Assembly: GCA_964035545.1 (NCBI GenBank)
Contig: OZ037770.1
Span: forward strand, 4,879,662 to 4,943,661
Reading direction: 5' to 3'
From: Bugula neritina
Lineage: Eukaryota > Bryozoa > Gymnolaemata > Cheilostomatida > Bugulidae
Length of the DNA: 64,000 nt
A program made the position numbers and the translations under genes. The first letter of the stretch is position 1. Every line of letters begins with the position of its first letter. The notes beneath the pieces are model-generated. The model worked only from the letters and a program-made list of their open reading frames with translations. It was not told the origin of the DNA and searched no databases. This document shows, piece after piece, positions 13,208 through 25,616 of this stretch.

Positions 13208-14860
13208 GTATTAAAGTTTAAAGTGAAAGTTTAAAGGGTCATCTCTCTGCGAATTCTAATAGCATGGTGCCAATTAGACTTGAAAAAATTTCAAGGCACT
13301 ACAAAGCACTAAGCCCATTCTTACAAGTAGTTTCAAAGTGCACTGGAATTTCAGTTTACTTGTCATTGTATAGAATCCTGATCTACACTATATAGCATTC
13401 ACTATTGCCTGCTTCTTCTAAGCATCTATAATGTATTCACTACAGTTTGCTTTGAGAAGTGAATTTCTACTTGGTATTTTTTCCTTATCGTTCTGTTGTT
13501 TGCCAGTAGTCTTAATTTAATGGATTTTCCCTTTTCAAAAGTGGTTGTGACAATCAAAACACATCATGCAGCCTGCAACTACACAATCAGTCAGTAATTT
13601 CTTCCATTAAAGTAGCTCTTCTGGTTACTCTTGCTCACCTAAAAGCCTGAGCCTCATTCAAATTGCAATTTTTTAGAGTTGTTAGTTTTTCATGCAGTCT
13701 TTCATTTTTTTTTTGTTAGGCACAAAATTAGTATTCACTAGACCTAATCTTTCATCTGCATGTATGCCTATTGTTTGTTCATTAAAAAAAAACCTCTGCT
13801 GAGTATTGAACTAATAATGAAAATAAATTCCCTAAACTAAAAGTAGCAGTGTGATTTTGGTATTACAATTAGTTGTTAGCATAGAGTCAAGTTATTGACA
13901 GGAATTTTCAAATTGAAATGAATGAATTTCATTGTAAGTCAGCAAGATTTAGTCTAAGTAAACATAGCATTACATCGTGTTTTATTTAGCATTTGCAGAA
14001 GGCAACATATATTTTAAGGATTATTGTAAATTTAAATGTAATTTTAAGTACTTTCCATGTTTGTTATTGTAGATGGTCTTGTTCTTTGGGATGGATGTGA
14101 CAACTCCTTGTGTCAAGCTTAACTGATTGACTACTGAATCCCAATCATATGTTTTGCCAAAAAATGTGAAAATGGAGTGCATGTCTACTTTATTTGAGAA
14201 AATATTAAAAATACTTTTGAAACTTCATCTAGCCAAACAATACAACAGTTTCATTTCATTAAAAAATATCATTTGCACAAAAATGTATTATGTAATCAAA
14301 CAATTTCTAGAAAAAAAGTGCTTTCCTCCAGTTTTGCTAATGAACTACATTTTTCATTATATGCTTGTCTTTATAATTTTATTAATTGTTTTTTCTGGTG
14401 AGTCAATTAAAGTCAATTCAACTTAATTTCAAGCTAAAATATTCACATTTTTAGGTCTGCGTTTGCAAACATTGTTGTGTTACTTTACTTTTTATATTTT
14501 TTGAAATAAATATCTTTTTAGCTTGTGCCTATTCATGATTAGAATAGTATAATAATATTTAACTTTTCTTCAATTTCAATAGATGAAAATGTTGATCAGT
14601 TGGAGTATTCAGTTTAGCTGAATTTTACTTGCTTCTGCGAAAACAATCTTTTGGAGTTGTCTGCCCTCTCTAGGTAATTTTTTGACCTATGGTCAACGCA
14701 ATAATTATAACTTTTTAAAGATGCTTGTGAACCTAACAATATAGCATAACTATCAAACCACATTATTCAATATCTGCATAAAATTTAGCCGATAAGCTGC
14801 CACCCAATGAGCTTGAAAAGATATTAGAATTCTAGCTCAGTGCTGCCATCAATGTAGATA

Positions 14861-14950
14861 TTTATAATGATATAAAGCCAAAACTCATTATTTATAATGA
14901 TATAAAGCCAAAACTCATTATTTATAATGATATAAAGCCAAAACTCAATA
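14861..14950. repeat. 30-bp tandem repeat, three units (copy 1)
   Basis: The unit begins TTTATAATGATATAAAGCC. Units are at 14861, 14891 and 14921, the last slightly altered at its end. Copy 2 has only two units (40818-40877), so unit number changed after the duplication. Confidence 0.97.
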
Positions 14951-15226
14951 TTGCATGAAATTATCTAACCATTCCTGACAAAGAATCGAGATAATAACTC
15001 CAAAGTTGGTCAGTTGAAACCACAGCAATAATACTTTAATCCTTATAATTGTCAGGTTTAATTTTATACCAAGCACCAATAAGTATATATCACTATGACA
15101 ACACAGCCTAAGCACCTCCAATGCAAAAAATTTAGTATTGTGGTGCTGCAAATCCTCCAGTTACAAATGAGTAGAGCTTTCATGATTATTGGTCTACCAT
15201 GATGTTTATTTAGTTTTAAGGACTAG

Positions 15227-16229
15227 CATAAATGCTATTATATGTGGGAGGTATTTGAAAAGCTTCCAACTCCATCTTCAACTACGGGCTATTATAATTA
15301 TGCCGATAAACGAGATACTACACTCAGACTGCCCTGTTATAGTACTATGATTGGCTACTGCAAAATTTTTGCCGATAGACAACATTTAATTATGATGTAA
15401 TGTATCTCGTATTGGTACATAAGTGTTATGTCTGAGGACGAGATACTGTGAAATTATGCCCTGAACTAAACACTGCTCAGAATTTTAAAATATACTGAGC
15501 TTGCTCTGAATACATTATGCATTTGGCTGCATTCAATCTTATTATAGCATCAAAGAGACATCCTGAGTATGGATCTCCTATGATTAGAGCTCTAGTATCT
15601 TCAATCTACAAACATGCCTGTCACCGTGATCTCTACACCATCTTTCAGCAAGTGAGTGAAGAACTAAAGTATTTTTTGCCATTTTAACGTTTATACAAGA
15701 AAGTATTACTAATTGTAGCATCTCCTTCATTGTCACGTTCAAAGAAAGAAAAGATTTGGTCCTTTCTTAGTATAAGAGAATGCCATTCAGCGCTTTCCTT
15801 GTTTGAATCGTGGAGTTTAGTCTGTGTTTTTACAGTTTCTTTAGAGTACTGGCTCAGTACTATATATTGATAGTTTCTCTCCTTTTTTAATATGTTCTTG
15901 TAGTCTGCTAATAACTAGTCCACTTTATCAAATGACATTACTGTAGCGGACAACTCCAAAGGTTTTACTACTCCGATGCATTAATGTAGGATAAAATATT
16001 CTAACAGCTGGGAGTTGTACCTTATTACTTTTAGTAGTGAATTGATGAACAATCTTACTAGTCATTACTTACTCTACAGGTACAGACTAAATTAGTGAAG
16101 AAACTGTATCCAGATGAAGATTCAGAAAGGAGCAGAAATTTGGTTGTAATCTGGAAGACTCTTCCTCCCCGTAAAAGACTTTACCTGTTTCCTGGCTTTG
16201 ATGGGTTGAGTATAGAGGACAACTCCTAA
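15227..16229 (+). CDS. Caspase p10-like C-terminal exons
   Basis: Three exons together resemble the small subunit of a caspase, the cysteine protease of apoptosis. Exon A (15227-15359, inside the duplication) includes DKRDTTLRLPCYSTMIGY, which matches the caspase ...YSTVPGY stretch. Exon B (15548-15651) begins after TTATTATAG and includes SKRHPEYGSPMIRALVSS and DLYTIFQQ, like the R..P..GS.(F/M)I..L and DL..I(L/F)..V motifs. Exon C (16080-16229) ends with PPRKRLYLFPG and a stop, like the usual RKKLYF end. B to C joins in phase at GTGAGT. A to B joins in phase only if a GC donor (T|GCAAAA) is used. I found no p20 subunit with SHG or QACxG, so the protease may be incomplete, or I missed exons. 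Confidence 0.5.
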
Positions 16230-17090
16230 CTCAGTACATAACTTGAGTTTGTGCGAATGGGTAACGACTACTTGACAGTCAAATTATCTATCAACGATTT
16301 TTAACTTTTGTATCTTATTTTGAGTATAGAGCTATATACTGATAACATTTACTTCTGTAAATTAGCTTGTGATGTCCTTTTATATTGAATAATCATATTA
16401 TATGTTATTCTCTCCTGTCATTTTACAGGAATTATATAATCATTTCACTTGTGAGTTGGCGTGTTCTGCCTATACAGATTACTATGTTATAGTATTTAGT
16501 GTAATATGGTTGGCAGAGTATTTTAGGTCTTGTAAAACATTAACCATTCCTGCTTATATGGTTTTTACTTGGCCAAATTTGGTATCATTTATATTTTCAT
16601 GTGACACTAAGCACTGACTATGTTGTTTCATCCACATGTTCTAATGCCTATGCTAACATTATTATCATAATAACAGTAGCTTGCTAGTATATATCGAAGT
16701 TTGCTTTTTATATTTTATCAATAAATTTATTCAAATATTTTATGTGAAAATTGTTTGTATGATTTCAAGTTCTGTAAAATTTCACTTCAATAATCTGTGA
16801 CTAAAGTAACGAGTCTATTATCTAAAAATTATATCCATGAAATCCTTCTTTTTTTTATCTGCGTCTGCAAACCAATCATTTCTCAAATAAGCTAATGAAA
16901 TGATAACATCGTTATTTATTAAATGCTATTCAGATATTTTGGGCAGATGGGGCTCAGTAGCCTGGAAGGTCAGCTTATCTAAGAGAAAAAAAACTCTGAT
17001 TTCAAACCTCTGCTGTTTTGCGGCGATACTCAACCAAAGGAAAGGCTTGGGGGTCAAACCCCAAAGATGAATCAGGATTTGGAGCCCTGA
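16230..17090. other. No gene recognised
   Basis: AT-rich sequence downstream of the caspase-like stop. A 71-codon open frame at 16402-16617 has no recognisable motif and no clear splice context. Confidence 0.5.
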
Positions 17091-19705
17091 AGGTATTTCG
17101 TAGTTACTTAAAACCTTGTTCTGGCAGCTTCTGCGACGACGCTGGTGCCAAACTGTGACAGCGCTGCTGTTTCTTTAGATCCGCCAGCGATGTGGAGAGG
17201 TGGGACATGCTACATGGGCAAGAACCTTTCCTCCATGTTATCAATGCCCAGGTATACACTCGCACAGCATCTCACTGGAGAGAATACTCCATCTTCACTT
17301 TCTGTGTAGACACAAAACCAGGAGCAGCAGATACAGATTATAAGCTGTCTCTGTTGTGTAGAGCAAAGCACCAGGAGTCACGTCTATTGGTGGGAGAGGC
17401 TTTCAGATTTTATTGTACAGCTGCTGCCCGCCATAAGCTAGGCAGCTTCCAGCCAGTTACGTGCTCTTTCGCCACTGTCTTCTTTCCTCATTGGGTGCAT
17501 GGGAAATAGGAGACAACTGAACAGCAAACTGCAACAAAACAATGAAAACTAAAAGACCAGCTCCTATATATATTGGAATGTTGGAGCGTCTGTACCATGC
17601 TCACTGGTCTATGCATTAATTTACAGGCGTCAGAGACACCTAAAAAAATGCCATTATAAGCAACAAATTTAATAGATTAGGCGTCGACATTACTACCAGT
17701 TCAAGAAACGTGGTTAGCTCGTTATGGCACTCTAAAATAAGCACTACTGGTTTTATGGTAGGGGCGGAGTTCTAATTAACCAAGAGTGTACGGAGTTGGT
17801 TTTTCAGTGAGGGACAGCTTCTTTGATATGGTAGAGCCATGTATCAACAGCTTAGAGGGACATATGACATTTTGCCTCAACACTATCAGTGGCCCTGTCA
17901 ACCTTGACAGTGTATGTGCTCCAACACTATCCGCCACACCAGATGACAAGAACACGTTCTATAAAAATCTCACAACCATCACTAGGACCATCTCCAGCAC
18001 ACTACAATTAATCCTACTGGGGGATTCCAATGCCAAAGTGAGTGCTGATCACGACTCATCTCTCCTGCTTAAGACACTTTGGTGTTAGAAGATTGAATTA
18101 TAATGGTCAGATATTGCTTGAACTCAGTGCCCTCTACAACTTGTGCATTACCAACACTTATTTCAAAGCCAAGCCACAAAATTTTCTAGAGACACCCACG
18201 TTCCAACCAATCCCTATCAGACATAATGCCATCAGGAATGTCTTCCACACTCGCTCCTGTCACAGTGCAGACTGTGACACTGGCCACTTTCTTGCATGCT
18301 GCAAAATTAGGCTTCTACCAAAGCCATTTTACCATACAAAAAACTGGGCACTCTCGCATACATATTACTAACAAGTCATAACCTGACCTTGTGGATCAAT
18401 TTTCTGATGTTTTTTCAAGAATAATTCTTTCCCTCACAGCCTGGAAAATCTGCCACAGCAAAGTGATAGGCTCTGCAAAACTCAATGCGCATTGCAGCCT
18501 TGACCACTTTTGGTAAAAAGACATCAAAGTCACATGAATGGTTTGATGCAAAGTCAACTGAAATGACACCGATCATTGAAGCTTACCATGCTGCCTTGAC
18601 AGAATACAAACGATCACCTAGTGACCAAAAACCTTTGTGTTCTGAGGGCTGCCAGGAGTAAAACTACACAGAGCGCTAGGCATTACGTCAATGAGTACTG
18701 GTCTGAGCTTAAGGAGGGTATCCAAAATGCACCGCAACAGTTAACGTCAGAGCAATGTATGATGGCATCATGCAAGAAGGTAATAAGACCAATCTAGAGC
18801 AAGACGGCTCCTCTCAAACCTTCCACTAGGGAAGTCATCACTGACGAAGGAAAACAAATGGAGCAATGGGTAGAACACTACACCAACCTACACTCTCACC
18901 AGAATGTTGTATCTTCCTCTGTTCTTGATGCCGTTGAATGTATGTCCACTATTGATGATTTTGATGACGAAACCACTGCGCATTACCTTAATAACGCCAT
19001 TGATAGTTTGTCTTAGAGCAAGACACCTGGCAGTAATGCACTATCTTTTGATTACATCAAGTGCTGCAAAACTGATCTTTTGCATCCCCTGCATGTCAAT
19101 GCTGAGAAGAAGGTGCTGCGCCACGAGACTTGAGAGATGCAAACTTTACAAGAATGAGGGAGACAAAAAAGGTTTCTACAAATAAAGAGACATCTATCAT
19201 ACTACTCAGCATCATTGGCAAAGTATTTGCCGAAGTCATCCTGGCTCGCCTACAGATACTACTGAACGGGTCTACCCGAGTCGCAGTGTGGTTTCCGTGC
19301 CGCAATTGACATGATCTTCTCTTTGCGACAGCTCCAGGAAAAGTGTAAAGAGCAAAAGATGCCTTTCTGTGTTGCCTTTGTCAAATTGACAAAGGCTTTG
19401 TTCTGGTCAACAGAAAAGGGTTGCTAAAAATCCTTCCAAAGATCGTCTGCTTTTCAAAGCTGCAAAGCGTGATAGATTCTTTTCACAATAAGATGAAGGG
19501 GACAGCAATGTTTGACAGCAACCTTTCGGAACCCTCCGACATACGAAGTGGCGCCAAACAAGGCTGCATTCTTGCACCAACACTCTTTGGTGTCTTCTTT
19601 GCCACGCTCTTAAAGCGCGCTTTCGATAATACATCAGAAGGTATTTACCTACAAACTAAATTCAATAATAAACTTTTTAACTTTGCCTGACTCAGAGCCT
19701 CCAAA
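17091..19705 (+). pseudogene. Decayed APE-type LINE (RTE/CR1-like)
   Basis: A non-LTR retrotransposon relic. A 5' leader at about 17040-17190 has a GGGGTCAAACCCC-type motif. The apurinic endonuclease domain follows in shifted frames: 17560-18090 (ending LQLILLGDSNAKVSADHD, the GD.NA.VG site) and 18042-18371 (LYNLCITNTYF, then HTRSCHSADCDTGHF, the SDH-like end). The reverse-transcriptase part is at 19180-19690 (SIIGKVFAEVILARLQ, then RSGAKQGCILAPTLFGVFF). Several stops and frameshifts interrupt it and much of the RT is missing. The ends are approximate. It is not part of the duplicated segment. Confidence 0.85.
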
Positions 19706-20158
19706 AAAGTTTTTCAAGTTGTCATCAAAGACATGCTTGGTTGCTCATGATGCTGCTTTGATTTAAATCATTGCTTGCAATATAAGATTCAATGACTATA
19801 TGCCATGTGTTTTGTCGGTGAAACTTCAGGTTTAGGAGTTGTTTTCTTTCATAGCACTATAATTATACTATATCAACTAACTAGGCAAAACTCTGTGGAC
19901 ATAAAATCGAATGGACAACTAATTGAAAATCATTCAACACTCTTTGTTTAAAATATTATAATGCTGCTCACTAACACAGACTAACATGCATGATTGAATA
20001 ACTTTTTAACAGACATTGAGTGTTTTTTTTAAACAGTAAAAATCCTAGGTGGTATAAATTAGCAAATTGTTAAACCCCTTAAGGTATTCTGCAGTTATAA
20101 TCAACTATGACGAAGCCTACAGTTGAACTTAATTCTATTTCCTGTATTGTTCATCTAG
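19706..20158. other. No gene recognised
   Basis: AT-rich sequence between the LINE relic and the inverted PRODH-like exons. Nothing supportable is seen. The left breakpoint of the suggested inversion could lie here or further left. Confidence 0.4.
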
Positions 20159-20865
20159 AACCGAAACAGGCATATATGACAAGCTATGGAACTGTGTTTG
20201 AGGTAGGCAAGTGACCCCATGTCAATTGATACAACTTAAACTATCTTAAAACTCAATATACACTTATCTAGATATAAGAATGCTTGATAAACAAACCAAT
20301 ATGTCACAAAGATTACCAGATATGAATCAAAACCAGATAGTTTATCTCTCCAGGTCTGTTATTTTACCTTGTCTTCATGTTTGTAATGATTAGCTAAAGC
20401 ATCAGTTCCAATATATAACTTTTTTATTTATCAAATATTATTAAACTTGCGTTAATGTTGATGAAATTATATATATATATATTTCAATGTATAATAATGT
20501 TTGTGAGAATTAGTAAAAAAATACATAACGTGCAACTTTCTTGCAAAAATATAAATAGTTATTGCAGACAAAAAATGGATTCCAGTGCATATAAAAAATA
20601 TGTATATAGATCTTGTATATGCTTCGTATTTTCACAAATGATTATAATCTACACTATGTGTCCAATACCAAAATATGAACGTGGTCAAACAATAACAGAG
20701 TATTCTAAAAAAAACATTTTTAACTTTTCACCCCATAATCCTGTATTTTATTTCAGAGTTGAGGAGTTGTCGTTCTTGTCTAGAGTTGGCTATCAGAGAG
20801 GAATTTTCATGAGATCGTCTAGACAGATATGGCAAAGACTCGCTGATTTTACCAACAGCCACTGA
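20159..20865 (+). pseudogene. PRODH-like C-terminal exons in inverted orientation
   Basis: Two plus-strand exons resemble the end of proline dehydrogenase. The first (20159-20202) follows CATCTAG, encodes KQAYMTSYGTVFE and ends at GAG|GTAGGC. The second (20764-20865) begins after TTGAG, reads ELSFLSRVGYQRGIF and ends in a stop after TNSH. Aligned without gaps to the family's PYGxVxEVLPYLSRRxxEN end, YG, V, E, L and LSR match. The first exon starts with two bases, exactly what the minus-strand exon ending at 21392 requires. The neighbours are all on the other strand. The second Arg of the substrate-binding RR pair is Val, and about three residues before YG are missing, which fits loss of constraint after an inversion. 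The acceptor for the second exon is uncertain. Confidence 0.5.
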
Positions 20866-21289
20866 TTTATACACAGGATATCCCTTTCGACCTAAATACA
20901 ACAGGATATTGAGAATAAATATTGATTGACAAGCTTCTCGTATAATTCGATGGAAGTTGTCTTCTTTTTAAAGAATAGTTTTCCTGAAAGAGGTATATAT
21001 AGGTGGCTGAGTATTATAGGTTTAGATAGCCCTTAAGAGTTATTAACTACAGATGAAGGTATATTTAAACCGGTCAAGTTCCGTTAGGTTTTGAATTTTT
21101 ACTGAGTTTAAAACGGTGCGACTTTGAATTTTATTGATTCTCATTTGCATTGAAGAGTTTAAAGTTGATTTGTAACTTAACAAATTTTCCGGGTTTATAG
21201 TCACTAACCCTACAACAGTCCCAGATAGAAAACGTAAACTACAATTTTCTCTTTTATGTTGTAAAAGAAAATTATGACTGAGTACCCTT

Positions 21290-21378
21290 CTTCAACTCAG
21301 CAGTGGCCTTTGTATAAGATAGAAATGCTGTCTATATGCTTAATAAGCCTGTGCTTTAACCACTAGATCATGCTGCAA
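21290..21378 (-). repeat. tRNA-derived SINE remnant
   Basis: On the minus strand the stretch reads GATCTAGTGGTTAAAGC, a close match to a pol III A box in a tRNA-like D arm. No clean B box is left. It ends a few bases from the splice donor of the PRODH-like exon at 21392. Confidence 0.4.
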
Positions 21379-21391
21379 TAGTTACACTTAC

Positions 21392-23863
21392 CTAGAGTAT
21401 ATGTTATGTGGTCACACATTCCATAAACCTGAGCAAGTATCACTTTCTTGTCTTCATTCAAAATACCATAACTTCTCATTCTACATGAGAATATTATTAC
21501 TATAGCTATCTTAAGTTTATATAATACATTATGCATGTAAATGGATATAATGTATATGGGCATTGCATCCGAGAGGGATGGATTATGTAAAGTTGTTTAT
21601 AGTAATAAAACATTTGATCAGTTTCCACCACATAACCAGCTACAATTAAACTGGTAAAACTATATCTACCTTTCTACAGCCTGTTTGATGGAGTCTTGGT
21701 TATGAGAAGCGAGAACAAATCTCATTTGTCTCCCCTGGTTGCTGTTATCACGGATCTTCTGCAGTAGCCAGTTGGCTGTAGAGTTGTATGAGTTATGTGT
21801 AGCCTGTATTCCATCGTGTATAGGACAAGGATGACCTTGACTTTTAGCTTCATTTTCCTCAGCTACCATGTACGCTCCCCTCACCAACTTAGCTGAAATA
21901 TCAAACAAACAGTTTTTAGAACCTCAGCTTTCTGTTATATAAACAGCATGAAATTAAATAATTCTACATAATATACGTGTGAATCAGTCAAAAGGAAGAA
22001 AATAAACATTCCTAAGTAATTAAACAAACATAATATTGAACTATACTCATCTGTTGATAAAAGTTTTAAATTAGCTGCATTTTGTCAAAGTTTATATTAT
22101 GAACAAGCTCATTTTAATATAAGTCAAGTGTTTTGTTTTTTACAAGAACCCAACATTGTAGAATCATTAAAGCACAACTGGATGCGTCAATAACTTTAAA
22201 AATGCATTTTGAGTTATGCCAATCAGCCGAATAAAGGACATTGGAAGGTCACATGAATCCACAAAATAGAGTATAAATTGTAATAGATTATCTCAAATCA
22301 ATCTTTAATCTAATATACAATATGTTTGTGATTGTGAAGCAGAATACCCTATCAATTATTAATGTGTTTGCTAGTTCAACCTATTGGGAATTTTAATTAT
22401 TATTTATATACTTGGAAGTTGCCCTCTTACATTCTGGTGAAGGCCAGAATATAGACAACCCCGTATGCTAATCAGGTAATCAACTGGAAAACTGACTGAC
22501 TCACCCCCATAGTGAAGGTTATTCTTCTCGGCAAAATTGAATTCCCACTGCAAGGCCTCAAATGACTTCTACAATGTGCAAGAAACAACCAACATAGTGT
22601 GCACACATGAAGACATCTTTGTAGAAAAAGTTATACATTTACCAAAAATATATTTACATGGAGAAACAAAAACACATCTTCTGCGCCTTGAGAACCAATT
22701 TGGAGCAAGTTTAAATGTTTATTAGAAAAAATAATGAAAGAAAGACAACTTTTGTTTGGTCCGTGAATCCACATTCTGAAACTTACTATCTGTAGATAAC
22801 AGCAGTCTAACCTTGAGGTAGCATTGTGTTGTGTTCCAAACAACAGCCTCATGCCCACGACACACTACAGTCAAAACTCGACTGTGGCGGCCATTTTAAA
22901 GCTGCTCGGGCATACCTTCAACGTCACGTCTTACTTTTTGCTGGTCACACTACAGTTCACTACGAACGATGAAAGCTAACTGTCTCTAGTCTCGCAGTAA
23001 ACTTTTAAACCAATAGGAATGCTTTAAATCAGTTTCTGCAATATCCACAGTAACCAACAATTAAATTTAGCGCAATTTTTTGAGATTTACTAGCATAATT
23101 TAATAAGATTTTCTAGTTATTTTTATTCTAATTTACTAGCTTCAATTATTCAAAATTACTAGCTTTTTTTAACGAGATTACTTAGCTTTATTCAAGCTCA
23201 TTCACTAGCCTAAAGAACTAAATAGTACGCTAATACAATTCAACCAAATTAGAAAAACTAAATATGCAGATAAAATTCAGCAAAATGTATCTAATAAATA
23301 CTTATTGTCATGATTTATTGAAACTTTCATACATAACTTCATCATAATTATTTTAAAAGAAAAATAATATAATTTTTGAAGAACCAAATCAAATAATAAT
23401 GCTCGCTAGTAGCACGTAGAAAAAGTAAAAGCACTTAACCAATCAGGGTTTACCTTGCCAGTCAGTGATTGGCTAATTGCTCAACTTCAGCGATGACAGT
23501 TCGACATTTGGAACTTTCATCGCATCGCGAAAAACTGACAGTTGCGTTCAGAAATCAGACAGTTGTGACGTCACAGAGGTCATCGCTTAGCCTCGAAAAC
23601 GCGTTCAAGATGGTCGTTTTGACTGTAGTGTGGCAGCCCTATTAGTCCTATTACACACTAGACTGAGAGCCATGGCCAAAGCTGTGAGAGCCGGGTTCGT
23701 GTTGGTATACTCAGCGTCCACCATCAACACTGTATCTGTGGCAACAGCTTCCTGCCCCAGTTCACTGAGCAGAATTAGCCCCGACAGCAATTCTGGGACG
23801 ATGCCAGAAGCCCCAGGTATTTCCCCTAGCCACCTCAGGGTGTCTACAGGTACAGCCCATGTG
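21392..23863 (-). CDS. PRODH/PRODH2-like: Proline/hydroxyproline dehydrogenase, C-terminal half (5 exons)
   Basis: Mitochondrial FAD enzyme that oxidises proline (PRODH) or hydroxyproline (PRODH2) to the pyrroline carboxylate. Exons in coding order: 23863-23655 (VLMVDAEYTNTNPAL, the family's DAE strand; its 5' end could be 23843); 22864-22812 (AVVWNTTQCYLK); 22568-22505 (KSFEALQWEFNFAEKNNLHY); 21892-21670 (AKLVRGAYM, then RFVLASHNQDS); 21480-21392 (KKVILAQVYGMCDHITYTL). All introns are GT-AG and phases agree at each junction (1, 0, 1, 2, then 1 at the end). Spacing between motifs equals the family's, with 21 codons from YLK to GAKLVRG. DAEYT...NPAL and GMCDH look closer to PRODH2. The exon at 21392 ends at an intact GTAAGTG donor, but no minus-strand C-terminus follows. 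The N-terminus is 28 kb upstream. Confidence 0.9.
22861..23632. mobile_element. 772-bp inverted-repeat (MITE-like) element forming a PRODH intron
   Basis: Perfect 17-bp terminal inverted repeats (CACACTACAGTCAAAAC) lie at 22861-22877 and 23616-23632. No transposase is seen. It fills nearly the whole 790-bp intron between the PRODH exons ending at 23655 and starting at 22864; the splice acceptor AG (22866-22865) lies inside the inverted repeat. Removing 22861-23632 exactly joins the flanking sequences in one open frame. No convincing target duplication is visible. The CACTACAG core recalls CACTA ends and TA|CAGTC recalls Tc1/pogo ends, so the superfamily is open. Confidence 0.8.
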
Positions 23864-24060
23864 CTGTATAATGCAGTGGAAGTAGTTATAAATATCAGGA
23901 CAATTCTTAGTTAATATTTGGATTATTTAAAATGAGTCAACAAACTTATCTAATATGACAAAACCCACAGAAGTTTAGAGTCCTTATCCTAGATGGACGA
24001 GATATTTTAAATGCTGAGTAAAAACCTAAATTATTATGTAGCACAAGAGTAACAACACGC

Positions 24061-24140
24061 ATGACCTTTACTGGAAATTGACCCCATCACCTTGGTGTTA
24101 CTAAGTCAGCAATCTAACCCCTAAACCGCTGCTGCTTCCT
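24061..24140 (-). repeat. tRNA-derived SINE remnant
   Basis: The minus strand reads GCAGCGGTTTAGGGGTTAGA, like an A box, and about 30 bases later GGGGTCAATTTCC, like a B box (GGTTCAANNCC). Spacing suits a tRNA-like head. The tail is not defined. Confidence 0.45.
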
Positions 24141-25616
24141 AACATATCTATAGGATAAGCAGAAGGTATAGTAATATGCAGATTTGGTGAAGATCAAATT
24201 TTTTGCAGACTGAGGTCTTTGAGCTTCACAATTGGCACGTTAAGTCTGCACTCCCAGGTTTATTTTAAACTAGCACTGCCAAAGTGCCTTGACTCTATTA
24301 CAGTGTTTACTAGCTAATTTTGTTCTTCTCAATAGTGAAATAGATCTATTGCAAGAAATTAATGACTAGATAAAACAATAATGATTTTTAGGCAAGACTT
24401 TCGCATCTATATTGCTCATCTGCTAGCTTGAAATACCCCTCTCCTTGGACTAATCTCAGGCTTTTCATTGTTGTTTAAACAGTTTTTAAACTCCTATTTC
24501 AATAAATCATTACCAACACTGCCTGCATGTATTAATATTCATTAGTGCCATCAATGCACTGTGGAGACAGCACCTGATGTTCTGTATATTACATTATAGT
24601 ACAGAGATACTAAATCCAAAACATCTAAAATAATTGATGCTTCTACCAGATTTTTAGCACACCTATAATATGTATTCCTGTAGTAAATATTAATAAGATG
24701 TTTTAACTGATAGTTTTTATGCCATTATAATAGTTTGATACTATAACTACAACTTGAAACTCTTTAACCAGCACATTGGTTAGTAATATTGCTTCTTGAT
24801 ATTTAATTGCTGGTTCACAAACTATCAATAATAGGGATGCATATCAAAACTTGACTGCATTCATAATATGATTTTAATGCTAGGTAATGACTAAGCATGT
24901 CTGGCTGATATGAGGTGACTATTTTGTACACTGTTTAACAACATCAGCTTTTTGGGTTCATTTAAAGCATCTGCAAATCTGTATTATACATAATTACTGT
25001 TAGGGCCAATTAATTAAATTGTTAACCCTGAAATGCTTTTTACACTGTAATACTAAGTAGTAAAAGATATGTATATATATAAACTGATTGTAACTTATAC
25101 ATAACATTGTACATTTAAAAAAAAATCACAAAATACATAAGTTATTAGCTAAATTTCAAGGCGTTTTGTAGGTAGTGGGTTAATGTCAATAAAGTAGAAT
25201 CCGGGAAGTTGAGTAGCTTTATTCAAGAGGAAGGCTCTCCAACAGTTCTACCAAAGCCTAAATAACATGTATAAAATAAAGGTTATATGCACAATTTTTT
25301 TTCCAAAACAGCCTGCAACTGTTTTGCTATTGCATATGCCCTATGCCATTCATCAAGTAGAACAATTTTAACCAGGATATCTAGAAAAGTTGACACAAGG
25401 GCTTTATAACTTATGTAACAGTAAAACTGTGAGTAGAAATTAATTGACACTAATGAATAATGCTTTAGGTGCTGGCAACAACCATAAAAGAAAAGTTATA
25501 TAACAAACAAATAGAAAAAGCACTAAACAAATCAACAGCATTATATACAATTCGGGCACATACATGAAAACAGCAGCTAGTCTCATTTTCTTAAGACAGC
25601 ACTATTTTAGGTATAA
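24141..25616. other. No gene recognised; left flank of duplication copy 2
   Basis: AT-rich intronic sequence of the PRODH gene. The counterpart left of copy 1 is outside the window, so some of this may belong to the duplication. Confidence 0.4.

Larger units (their letters stand above)
1..15464. repeat. Segmental duplication, copy 1 (left end outside window)
   Basis: The window opens inside this repeat: base 1 corresponds to base 25617. Collinear identity runs to about 15464, where copy 1 goes on into caspase p10 exons and copy 2 goes into unrelated sequence. In the first 600 bases I see only about four small differences. Indels separate the copies: a 343-bp element is present only in copy 2, the 30-bp repeat has three units here against two there, and trinucleotide tracts differ in length. 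The copies lie in direct orientation about 10.2 kb apart. The true left end cannot be seen. Confidence 0.97.
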
